Below, piece after piece: positions 1 through 6,203 of a stretch of 10,453 nt of DNA. The stretch comes from Prevotellaceae bacterium (GTDB taxonomy: Bacteria; Bacteroidota; Bacteroidia; Bacteroidales; UBA932): positions 1-10,453 of the forward strand of contig JAITAP010000207.1 in NCBI GenBank assembly GCA_031284065.1, written 5' to 3'. Positions within the stretch are counted from its first letter, which is position 1; every line of letters begins with the position of its first letter. Below the pieces are notes generated by a model, which was given only the letters and a program-made list of their open reading frames with translations, was not told where the DNA came from and ran no database searches. The position numbers and the translations under genes were made by a program.

Positions 1-116
1 AGGCTCATCTGCGCCAGCTGGTGTATGTACGCCGTCTTATCCGCGTAAACGTAGCCCTCGGTGCGCAGCTTCTCAAAATCCTGTATGCCAATCGGCAGCT
101 TTCTAATGGGTAACAT
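1..116 (-). CDS. AAA-ATPase-like / PD-(D/E)XK nuclease-family protein, N-terminal fragment
   Basis: The first 38 codons of a gene that runs off the left edge, with ATG at 116-114. The translation begins MLPIRKLPIGIQDFEKLR and continues with a GYVYADKTAYIHQL segment. This opening (LPIGIQDFEKLR, then a Tyr-x-Asp-Lys-Thr) is the hallmark of the large Bacteroidota family that pairs an AAA-ATPase-like N-terminal domain (Pfam AAA-ATPase_like) with a C-terminal PD-(D/E)XK nuclease-like domain (formerly DUF1703). Full-length members are about 500-600 residues; the Walker motifs and nuclease motifs would lie outside the window. The family is multicopy and functionally uncharacterised, and is often found in variable regions. 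It has no evident link with the glycan genes upstream and probably has its own promoter in the 203-bp gap. Confidence 0.82.
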   Translation of the reverse strand, partial: MLPIRKLPIGIQDFEKLRTEGYVYADKTAYIHQLAQMS

Positions 117-236
117 AACCTTGCTATTTTAAATGTCAAATAAAACCACAAAAGTCAGGTTTTGCAGATTCGGTTTTTACGCTATCTCCAAAATCTTTTA
201 CCTTCATTTGCTTGTCGTTGGTTTTTAACTCGGTGT

Positions 237-261
237 TGCAAATATAAGAATTATATTTGCA
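237..261. promoter_or_regulatory. 10-bp perfect palindrome containing -7-like boxes on both strands
   Basis: TGCAAATATA at 237-246 and TATATTTGCA at 252-261 form a perfect 10-bp inverted repeat around a 5-nt loop (AGAAT). Each arm contains TATATTTG read outward, which fits the Bacteroidota -7 consensus TAnnTTTG. On the minus strand it could serve the gene starting at 116, with a leader of about 115 nt. I find no TTTG at the expected -33 spacing on either strand, so it may instead be an operator. It lies 58 bp after the stop of the GH92 gene. Promoter use is inferred; only the palindrome is seen directly. Confidence 0.4.
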
Positions 262-264
262 CTT

Positions 265-320
265 ACGCCGTTTTCTGCAAGTAATAAGCATGGATTTTTT
301 CCCCTTTCCAAGAACGGCGT
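265..320 (-). other. Long-loop inverted repeat at the 3' end of the GH92 gene
   Basis: ACGCCGTT at 265-272 and AACGGCGT at 313-320 are perfect 8-bp inverted arms around a 40-nt loop; the right arm includes the last base of the GH92 stop codon (320-322). The loop is too long for a classic intrinsic terminator and no T-run follows, although the minus strand has an A-rich stretch inside the loop. It could be a weak 3'-end structure or chance. The rest of the 203-bp gap (117-319) shows only the palindrome at 237-261 and a small AAAACC/GGTTTT pair at 142-163. Confidence 0.25.
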
Positions 321-2686
321 CAATTGCTGCCCCAGCCGACATTTGGCGTTCGCCCCATCACCAGCTCCAAAGTTCCGCCGTTAACTATTTCAAAAAAATC
401 AATGTGGGGTTGCGAATGTTCCGCGCCGTTCAGCTTTGCTTGCTGAACGTAAATGTTTTCGGGCGAATTGTTGCGCACCACAATGGTAAACTTCTTTCCC
501 TTGAAGTAACGGGCGTCCGGCGCAAGGGTGATTTTGTCGAACAGCGGGCTTGCAAGCTCGTAGCGCGTGCTGCCGGGGCATACGGGGTGAATACCCATAG
601 CCGCCAGCACGTACCAAGCCGACATTTGCCCTACATCCTCGTTGCCTACCAAGCCTTCGACGGCGTTGGCGTAGGCTTGCATGCAAACTGTCCTTGCCCA
701 CTTCTGGGTGAGCCAGTGGTAGCCTAAGCGGTTGAACAAAAACGGCACATGATGAACAGGCTCATTGGCGTGGTTGTAGTATGAATTCCACAGGAAGTTT
801 CCGGGCGCGCTGTCAAAAAATGCCTCCAAATCCTTTGCAGCCTTTTCTTTTCCGCCCATCAGCGCCGCCATGCCGTCAACGTCGTGCGGAACAAACCACC
901 CCTGCTGGTACGGGTTGGACTCAATGCAGCCGTACCACTCCTTCAGCCGCCCCTCCTGCGGCATAGGCTCCCATTCGCCGCTCTGTTTTTTGGGACGGAA
1001 ACACATTTCTGTAGAGTCAAACACGTTTTTGTAGCACGCGGCGCGTTCGCCATACCTGCGGGCGTCGTCCGCCCTGCCTGTGGCGATTGCCAGCTGCGCC
1101 ATGCACCAGTCGGAGTAGGCATACTCCAGCGTTTCGGAAACAGAGTACCCCTTTTCGGACGGCAGGTAGCCTAACGCCCCGTTGCCGAACAGCTCCGACG
1201 TGCGAGCCGCAACCTGCCACGCTTTCTCCACATCGTAGTCGCGGATATTTTTTATATAGGCATCCGCCAAAACGGATATCGCCGGATTGCCCACCATGCA
1301 GCCGCTGTAGGCGTTCAGCAGCTCCCAGCGCTCAAAGTAGCCCTTGCCGCTCTCGTGGGCAAGCGCGGTGAGCGAGCCAAGCATATCGCCTACCACTTGC
1401 GGGTTGATGAGGGTTTGCAGCGGCATCTGGCTTCTAAACACATCCCATCCGCTAAACACCGTCCGCCGGAGAAAATCGCCGGAAAGGTGCGCCTGCCCAT
1501 CGCCGCCACGATACCTGCCGTCCACGTCGGTGCAGGTGCGAGGGTCTATCATGGTATGGTAAAGCGCGGTGTAGAATACCGTTTTGTCGCTTTCCGATTG
1601 CCCTTCCACCTTGATTTTGCCCAGCGCATCATTCCACAACGCTTTGCCCGCCCTGTGAACGCGGTCAAAATCCCAATCGGGTATTTCGGCTTGCAGGTTG
1701 CGCTTTGCGCCCTCCGCATCTACAAATGAAATGCCGACTTTCAGCAATATCTGCTCATCTTGCCGCGTGCTGAACTCCGCAAAAAATCCAATGTGCTTCC
1801 CTGCAAATTCTTTTACGTTTTTGAACACCTCTGAGTGGGCAACGCGCTCTCTGTAGCGCTCGGAAGTCACGTCGTTGAGCTTGCGCGACCATTCGTCGGG
1901 GATAGCCGCGCTCCACACGCCGGAACGGGTGAGCGGGCGCGAGCATTGCGCGTAAAAGAACACCGTGTAGTCGGCTTTTCCGTCGCCGTTTCCCCAGCCG
2001 CCGCCGTCGGGGGTGCAGCGCATGTAGCCGGCAATGGTAACGCTATCCGTCATTTTCACTTCTTGAAATACGGAGGTTCCCCCTACCCTTCGCGCCAAAT
2101 CTACCTGAATGTGCGATTGGCTGTTCTCCGGAAAAGTAAAGCGCAGCATACCGCTATGCGGCGCGGCTGTTGCTTCGGCACGTATTCCGCAGTCGGACAG
2201 GAAAACCGAATAGTAGGCGGGGCTTGCCTTTTCCGACGCTTTGTCGTACAGGGAGCGGTAGCCGGACGAGGTGTTGCCGGGGCTTCCGCTGATGGTTTTC
2301 AGCTCGCCGGTGGCGGGCATTACCAGAAAGTTGCCGAAGTCGCCGTACCAGCCTACGCCGCTCATTTGCGTAAACGCAAACCCCTCGATAGAGGTATGCT
2401 CGTAGCTGTATCCGGGCGCGTTGTCGCCGCCGGTAATGGTGTTGGGGCTTACCTGCACCATGCCAAAGGGCGTTGTTGCTCCGGGAAAGGTCTTGCCCAA
2501 GCCGTGGTAAGAGTGCGCAGTGTTGGTACTCGCCCCGATAAACGGATTGACGTAGTCCGATAAAGGTTTCTCAACATTGCCGCATCCGGCAAGAAAGAGC
2601 AAAAACCCGACTTTTGCAAGGGAACCCTTTCCTGCCTGCAAGCTTGCTATTCGTCTGGTGTGTTTGATTTTCATTGCTTGTTCCAT
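320..2686 (-). CDS. GH92 family alpha-mannosidase, lipoprotein
   Basis: A 788-residue glycoside hydrolase family 92 enzyme; the family are calcium-dependent, inverting exo-alpha-mannosidases that release mannose from N-glycans and related mannans. The signal peptide ends in a lipobox (FLAGC, Cys35), predicting a lipid anchor. The N-terminal beta-sandwich domain has FPGATTPFGMVQ (67-78) and GYSYEHTSIEGFAFTQMSG (92-110). The C-terminal (alpha/alpha)6 domain has WDVFRSQMPL (414-423), TLEYAYSDW (519-527), ESNPYQQGWFVPHD (589-602), HANEPVHH (639-646) and GNEDVGQMSAWY (681-692). E589 aligns with the Glu I take as catalytic acid, and D684 lies in the motif held to carry the base. Length is normal for the family. 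An in-frame ATG at 2674 (residue 5) gives a cleaner signal peptide and is equally plausible. The gene lies 42 bp after the epimerase stop, so the two are probably co-transcribed. Linkage specificity cannot be read with confidence. Confidence 0.95.
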   Translation of the reverse strand: MEQAMKIKHTRRIASLQAGKGSLAKVGFLLFLAGCGNVEKPLSDYVNPFIGASTNTAHSYHGLGKTFPGATTPFGMVQVSPNTITGGDNAPGYSYEHTSIEGFAFTQMSGVGWYGDFGNFLVMPATGELKTISGSPGNTSSGYRSLYDKASEKASPAYYSVFLSDCGIRAEATAAPHSGMLRFTFPENSQSHIQVDLARRVGGTSVFQEVKMTDSVTIAGYMRCTPDGGGWGNGDGKADYTVFFYAQCSRPLTRSGVWSAAIPDEWSRKLNDVTSERYRERVAHSEVFKNVKEFAGKHIGFFAEFSTRQDEQILLKVGISFVDAEGAKRNLQAEIPDWDFDRVHRAGKALWNDALGKIKVEGQSESDKTVFYTALYHTMIDPRTCTDVDGRYRGGDGQAHLSGDFLRRTVFSGWDVFRSQMPLQTLINPQVVGDMLGSLTALAHESGKGYFERWELLNAYSGCMVGNPAISVLADAYIKNIRDYDVEKAWQVAARTSELFGNGALGYLPSEKGYSVSETLEYAYSDWCMAQLAIATGRADDARRYGERAACYKNVFDSTEMCFRPKKQSGEWEPMPQEGRLKEWYGCIESNPYQQGWFVPHDVDGMAALMGGKEKAAKDLEAFFDSAPGNFLWNSYYNHANEPVHHVPFLFNRLGYHWLTQKWARTVCMQAYANAVEGLVGNEDVGQMSAWYVLAAMGIHPVCPGSTRYELASPLFDKITLAPDARYFKGKKFTIVVRNNSPENIYVQQAKLNGAEHSQPHIDFFEIVNGGTLELVMGRTPNVGWGSN

Positions 2687-2728
2687 AAAAGCATATAAAA
2701 GATGACCGATTACTTCACTTCCTGCTCC

Positions 2729-3697
2729 TTAACTTGGAGTTACCCCAAAGCGATAGCGTATCTCCTGCCTGTACTCCTGATTTGCCGCCACCACGCACGA
2801 CGGAAAATGCGGATGGTTTGGAGCGTCGGGGTAGCCCTGCGCCTCCAGACACAGCCCGGCAAAGGGTTGATGCTCGCCGTGCAGGTAGTCGCCGGTGTAG
2901 AGCTGCACGCCGGGCGCGGTGGCATACACCTCCAGCAATCGCCCCGAGACGTTTTCCCGCAGCGAAGCCAGCCGGCGCAAACCGTTTTCGCTTGCACGTT
3001 TTCCCACAAAGTAGGCGTTGTAGCCCCTGATGTGCGGTTCGCGCTTGCGGCGCATCATCTGTTCAATATTTCTGTAGCAAGAAAAATCAAAATCGCTATG
3101 GGCAACCGGCAGGATGTTGCCGGTAGGCAAAAAATATTCGTCAAACTCCAAGTACTTGTCGGCGTTTACCAGCAGCTCGTGCCCAAAAATATTTTTTGCG
3201 CGTGGGCACAGGTTGAAGTAGGCGTGGTTGGTGAGGTTGATAACCGTATCCTTGTCGCTCGTCAGCCGGTACTCTATGAGGAGCTCGTTGCTGTCGCTAA
3301 AGGAGTAGGCAACCTCTACGCTGACGTTGCCGGGAAAACCGCCCTCGCCGTCGGCGCTGTGGGCAGAAAAGATAACGCGGCTTTTGCTTGCCCTGTAGCT
3401 GAACATTTTTTTGCTGAAACCCGCAAATCCCCCGTGGTTGCTGTTTTCCCCATCGTTTTTATCCAGAAAAAAGGTTTGACCGTTGAGCGTAAACTTTGCG
3501 CCGGATATTCTGTTGGCAAAACGCCCAACGGCGCTGCCAAGATAGCAATCGTCGGCAAGGTAATCCTGCACGCTGGGGTAGCCCAACACTACATTTTCAA
3601 GCCGACCATACCTGTCGGGCACCACGACGGAAACGAGCGTAGCGCCGTAGCTGAGCGCCTCAACGTAAGCCCCACTGCTGTTGGTTAAACGTAACAT
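2729..3697 (-). CDS. galM: Aldose 1-epimerase (galactose mutarotase)
   Basis: A 322-residue cytoplasmic-type mutarotase with no signal peptide. It interconverts alpha and beta anomers of free aldoses, most likely galactose or glucose, before phosphorylation. Family hallmarks in order are GRFANRI (58-64), NSNHGG (86-91, His88), NLTNHAYFNL (154-163, His158), PGVQLYTGDYL (262-272) and LEAQGYPDAPNHPHFPS (284-300, Glu285). His88, His158 and Glu285 match the two His and catalytic Glu of characterised GalM proteins. One expected residue differs: the substrate-binding Asp of the GYDHxF motif is Asn227 here (GYNAYF, 225-230). The start at 3697 directly precedes conserved family sequence. The gene is 42 bp upstream of the GH92 lipoprotein gene and follows a 357-bp repeat-filled gap. 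Its presence fits removal of non-reducing sugars by the neighbouring hydrolases, but the sugar it serves is inferred. Confidence 0.94.
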   Translation of the reverse strand: MLRLTNSSGAYVEALSYGATLVSVVVPDRYGRLENVVLGYPSVQDYLADDCYLGSAVGRFANRISGAKFTLNGQTFFLDKNDGENSNHGGFAGFSKKMFSYRASKSRVIFSAHSADGEGGFPGNVSVEVAYSFSDSNELLIEYRLTSDKDTVINLTNHAYFNLCPRAKNIFGHELLVNADKYLEFDEYFLPTGNILPVAHSDFDFSCYRNIEQMMRRKREPHIRGYNAYFVGKRASENGLRRLASLRENVSGRLLEVYATAPGVQLYTGDYLHGEHQPFAGLCLEAQGYPDAPNHPHFPSCVVAANQEYRQEIRYRFGVTPS

Positions 3698-3756
3698 GAG
3701 TTTTTTTAGAGTTTAGAGTTTAGGTATTAGAGTGCAGAGCGCGGTTATTAGAACTA

Positions 3757-3774
3757 AATCGCTACTGAGCGATT
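3757..3774. repeat. Small perfect hairpin in the repeat-rich gap
   Basis: AATCGCT (3757-3763) and AGCGATT (3768-3774) form a 7-bp perfect stem with a four-base loop. It lies just before the first GTCCC palindrome and looks like the opening part of a REP-like composite running to about 3840. It is 60-77 bp upstream of the epimerase start on the minus strand, so it would be in the leader if transcription begins further upstream. Confidence 0.5.
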
Positions 3775-3778
3775 AAAA

Positions 3779-3840
3779 GTCCCACAGGGACGACACCTGA
3801 TTAACCGCAGGTTTTAGCCTACGGGCACGGCGTGAACGCC
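3779..3840. repeat. REP-like palindromic cluster (GTCCC/GGGAC type)
   Basis: GTCCC ACA GGGAC at 3779-3791 is a perfect palindrome with a 3-nt loop. After it come CCGCAGG (3805-3811) and CCTACGG (3818-3824), a stem with one mismatch, and then GGCGT/ACGCC (3829-3840) around two bases. The same GTCCC-GCA-GGGAC core recurs at 3955-3967, and an unpaired AAAGTCCCGCA is at 3844-3853. Palindromes of this look are frequent in Bacteroidota spacers, from general knowledge; their role is unknown to me. Confidence 0.55.
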
Positions 3841-3855
3841 TAAAAAGTCCCGCAC

Positions 3856-3881
3856 CGCCCCTCCCAAGCCCCGAAAGGGCG
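3856..3881. repeat. C-rich element with a GCCC/GGGC hairpin
   Basis: CCGCCCCTCCC (3856-3866) is followed by GCCC (3868-3871), CGAAA and GGGC (3877-3880). The first part resembles the CGCCCCTACCC edge of the GC-rich hairpin element at 10281-10291. It may be a degraded relative of that element, but the similarity is short. Confidence 0.3.
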
Positions 3882-3889
3882 TAATCCGT

Positions 3890-4063
3890 ACTCTAACATC
3901 CAAACGACTTTGTTGCAACGAGAGCACATTACTATATAAAACCTACGACAGCAAGTCCCGCAGGGACTTACACGGTGTCAGCCAATTCAGAATTTAAATT
4001 TTTTCCTCAAGTTTTCGTTGCAACAAAGTCCATCCAAACTCTAATATCCAAATTCTAATATCC
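3890..4063. repeat. 14-bp tandem array, three units, split by an insertion
   Basis: Units are ACTCTAACATCCAA (from 3890), ACTCTAATATCCAA (ending at 4051) and ATTCTAATATCCAT (4052-4065). They read as consecutive 14-mers only if the segment 3906-4030 and one flanking 9-mer are removed. The array overlaps the 3' end of the esterase gene: its stop codon (4055-4057) lies inside the last unit. Confidence 0.65.
3906..4030. mobile_element. Putative MITE: 125 bp, 16-bp perfect TIRs, 9-bp target duplication
   Basis: The left end GACTTTGTTGCAACGA (3906-3921) is the exact reverse complement of the right end TCGTTGCAACAAAGTC (4015-4030). The 9-mer CATCCAAAC is present immediately outside both ends (3897-3905 and 4031-4039). 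Both 9-mers have C at the first position, where the other array units have T, which favours a true target duplication over chance array similarity. Inside is a perfect hairpin AAGTCCC GCA GGGACTT (3953-3969) and an AT-rich stretch. There is no ORF of note, so mobility would need a transposase supplied elsewhere. Nine-bp duplications are known for several IS families (for example IS4-, IS1- and IS256-type elements); I cannot assign this one. Confidence 0.75.
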
Positions 4064-6019
4064 ATCCGTTCTGAAGGGTGAGGCGGGCAGGTCTGCGGCG
4101 TTGCAGAGGTTGGCGTCGTTGGGGCTGTCAGCCCATGCGTAGCGCACCGCTACCGGAAACGCTACCTTTGGCGAGCGCACCACTATTTCGCCACCCTCAA
4201 CGGTTACCTCCGCCTCGTGAAACTTACGGTCAGAACCGGCAATGGTGAACCCTTTGAGCTTGTCGCCGGTTTTCGCCTTCAAGCCGCCATCGGCGTGCGT
4301 AAACAAAACCCTGACTTTGTTGCCCTCAACCCGGTAACCGCTGTACAGAGGCCCCGAACAGGTAATCTGCTGACCGTAGGTGTTAGCCCTCGCCAGCAAA
4401 GCCAAACGCGCTCCCACATCCTGCTTGTTTTTTGGGTGAATATCCCTCATTTCTCCAATATCGATGGTTACCGCCATGCCGGTGTTGTTTACGTTCAGGG
4501 TATTCAGCTGCGCCTCGCGCAGGGCTGCCCACTCGGACACGGGGGGCTCGGCGGGCGTTCCCAAAAAATTTGCCAGCTGAACGAAGTAAAAGGGAATTTC
4601 GCTGCCCCACTGCCTGCGCCAATCCCTGATGAGGAGAGGTAACAGCTCGCGGTACTGCTGCGCCCTGTCGGCGTTGGATTCGCCCTGATACCAGATAGCG
4701 CCCCTGACGGTAAACGGCGCAAGCGGGTGAAGCATGGCGTTGAACAGCACGCTGGGGCGGTTGGGGTTATTGGGAGATTGCGGTTTTGGGGGGAGGTTCT
4801 TCAGGTCCACAGCAGCCTTGTACTTCCACGCCTGCGCCAAAGATATGGGTTGCGCCTCTTGGGAGTTGGCAAGCTTGAGCCGCACGTTTGCCGCTTCGCC
4901 GTACAGCCCGCCGCCGCCGCCGGTATCCATAATCCGCACCGCAATGACGTTTTTCCCCGGCTTCACCAGCTTGCCGCTCACCCTGTACTTGCGGGGCAAG
5001 TTGTATCCGGCGGTAGCGCCCACCTGCACGCCGTTGAAGTAGGTAATATCTTCGTCGTCAATTTCGGCAAGGCTCAGCTCCAAATCCTCCCCTTTCCACT
5101 CGGCGGGCAGGCTGAGCGTGTAGCGAATCCAAACAATACCGTCGAAGTTATCCAAGCCCTTCTCCTCCCAAAGGCCGGGGAGGGACATTTCGCCCCACTT
5201 GCTGTCGTCCAAATCGGGGGCAGCCCACAGCGGAGTGTTGTCGCGCAAGCCTTCGTCGGCTGAGGCGAGCTGCTGAAGCCACTTTTCGTTGTCTTGCTGG
5301 TACTTCTTTTGCAGCCCTTCGTTGGTAGTCCCTTTCATTTCGGCAAGCGCGTCCCTAAAGTCGGGCATTTCGGCGAGGCTTTCGGCGCTCGTCCACGCCT
5401 CGGCAACCGTTCCGCCCCACGAGGCGTTTATCAAGCCGATGGGGACGTTGCTCAGGTTTTGGTGCAAATTTCTGCCAAAAAAGTACGCCGTAGCCGAAAA
5501 CTCCGCAATGGTTGCGGGCGAGCAGACCTGCCATCCTCCGCCCTGCACCTTCAAATCGGGCTGCGGCTGAACGTTGGCCTGCTTCTCCACCTGCAACAGC
5601 CGGATGTTTGGGTACTGCGCATTAGCTATTTCCTGCTCATAGTTACTCACCTTGCCCCAGCCTGCAAGCGGCATTTCCATGTTGGACTGCCCCGAGCAAA
5701 GCCATACTTCGCCCACCATGACGTTGCGCAGCTTCAGCTCGTTGCGGCCGTCGGAGATGGTGATTGTGTAGGGGCCGCCAGCGGCAGGGGTGGCGAGGGT
5801 TGTCCGCCACTTGCCGCTATCGTCGGCAACGGCGGCGGCGGGCTGCGCCGACCACGAGGGCTGGACGCTCACGCTGGCGTTGGCTTTGGATTTTCCCCAA
5901 ACGGGGACGTCGGATTGCTGCTGCAAAACCATGTTGTCGGAAAACAACGCCGGCAGCTCCAGCTTCGTGCAAGCGGAAACGGAGTACAGGCAAGAGAAAA
6001 TAAGGATTACACGTTTCAT
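4055..6019 (-). CDS. Sialate O-acetylesterase family protein (SASA), lipoprotein
   Basis: A 654-residue SGNH-type esterase of the family that removes O-acetyl groups from sialic acids; relatives act on other acetylated glycans, so the substrate is inferred. The start at 6019 begins a lipoprotein signal peptide (MKRVILIF..., lipobox VSAC, Cys17). The open frame extends upstream to 6241, but that part overlaps the fucosidase end and reads as non-coding spacer. Motifs, numbered from 6019: FSDNMVLQQ (26-34); CSGQSNMEM (108-116) with nucleophile Ser112; NASWGGTVAEAW (198-209); IWYQGESNA (442-450); RDIHPKNKQD (525-534) with Asp526 and His528 as the likely acid and base. Residues about 266-386 look like the galactose-binding-type jelly roll often inserted in this family. 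The protein ends SPFRTDGY, with the stop inside a 14-bp repeat. It follows the fucosidase by 184 bp and may have its own promoter. Confidence 0.92.
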   Translation of the reverse strand: MKRVILIFSCLYSVSACTKLELPALFSDNMVLQQQSDVPVWGKSKANASVSVQPSWSAQPAAAVADDSGKWRTTLATPAAGGPYTITISDGRNELKLRNVMVGEVWLCSGQSNMEMPLAGWGKVSNYEQEIANAQYPNIRLLQVEKQANVQPQPDLKVQGGGWQVCSPATIAEFSATAYFFGRNLHQNLSNVPIGLINASWGGTVAEAWTSAESLAEMPDFRDALAEMKGTTNEGLQKKYQQDNEKWLQQLASADEGLRDNTPLWAAPDLDDSKWGEMSLPGLWEEKGLDNFDGIVWIRYTLSLPAEWKGEDLELSLAEIDDEDITYFNGVQVGATAGYNLPRKYRVSGKLVKPGKNVIAVRIMDTGGGGGLYGEAANVRLKLANSQEAQPISLAQAWKYKAAVDLKNLPPKPQSPNNPNRPSVLFNAMLHPLAPFTVRGAIWYQGESNADRAQQYRELLPLLIRDWRRQWGSEIPFYFVQLANFLGTPAEPPVSEWAALREAQLNTLNVNNTGMAVTIDIGEMRDIHPKNKQDVGARLALLARANTYGQQITCSGPLYSGYRVEGNKVRVLFTHADGGLKAKTGDKLKGFTIAGSDRKFHEAEVTVEGGEIVVRSPKVAFPVAVRYAWADSPNDANLCNAADLPASPFRTDGY

Positions 6020-6092
6020 ACAAAATTGATTTTTTAAAGTTGAAAATTGAGGTTGAAAAAAATTTGAAAGTTGATTTAGACATACGCTGATG

Positions 6093-6118
6093 CAAAAATA
6101 GAATAAAATTATGACAAA
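6093..6118 (-). promoter_or_regulatory. Possible Bacteroidota promoter for the esterase gene
   Basis: The minus strand has TATTTTTG (6100-6093), an exact match to the -7 consensus TAnnTTTG, and a TTTG at 6118-6115. The spacer is only 14 bp where about 19-21 is usual, so the -33 part is doubtful. Transcription would begin near 6086 and give a leader of roughly 65-70 nt before the ATG at 6019. Confidence 0.35.
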
Positions 6119-6129
6119 GTGAGCGTCGA

Positions 6130-6194
6130 GGAAATTTGAGCGCTGAAAATTTACGACTTCTTTGTAAACAGAAGCGTCAGCGTGGAGAATTTCC
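6130..6194 (-). terminator. Long interrupted hairpin after the fucosidase stop
   Basis: Three nested pairs of arms form one interrupted stem: GGAAATT/AATTTCC (6130-6136 with 6188-6194), CGCTGA/TCAGCG (6141-6146 with 6177-6182) and CTTCT/AGAAG (6157-6161 with 6170-6174). It starts about 10 nt after the fucosidase stop (6204) and lies just before the promoter-like box at 6093. No T-run follows directly, so it may be a 3' stabilising or processing structure, or a degraded repeat, and not a classic intrinsic terminator. Confidence 0.4.
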
Positions 6195-6203
6195 GGTATT
6201 CGC

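Noticed and set aside
136..342. 68-codon minus-strand frame overlapping the GH92 end
   Set aside because: It starts inside the GH92 gene and crosses the palindromes of the spacer; composition and lack of motifs argue against coding.
2702..3688. 328-codon plus-strand open frame opposite the epimerase gene
   Set aside because: It lies wholly antisense to a gene with full family motifs, shows no recognisable domain, and GC-rich codon use in the real gene readily keeps the opposite strand open.
3897..4039. Alternative that the flanking 9-mers are only neighbouring units of the 14-bp array
   Set aside because: Both 9-mers start exactly at the TIR ends and share a C that the other units lack. Removing one copy with the element restores the 14-bp period.
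5294..6037. 247-codon plus-strand open frame opposite the esterase
   Set aside because: Antisense shadow with no domain or signal features; similar shadows lie at 1835-2563, 7880-8599 and 9314-10015.
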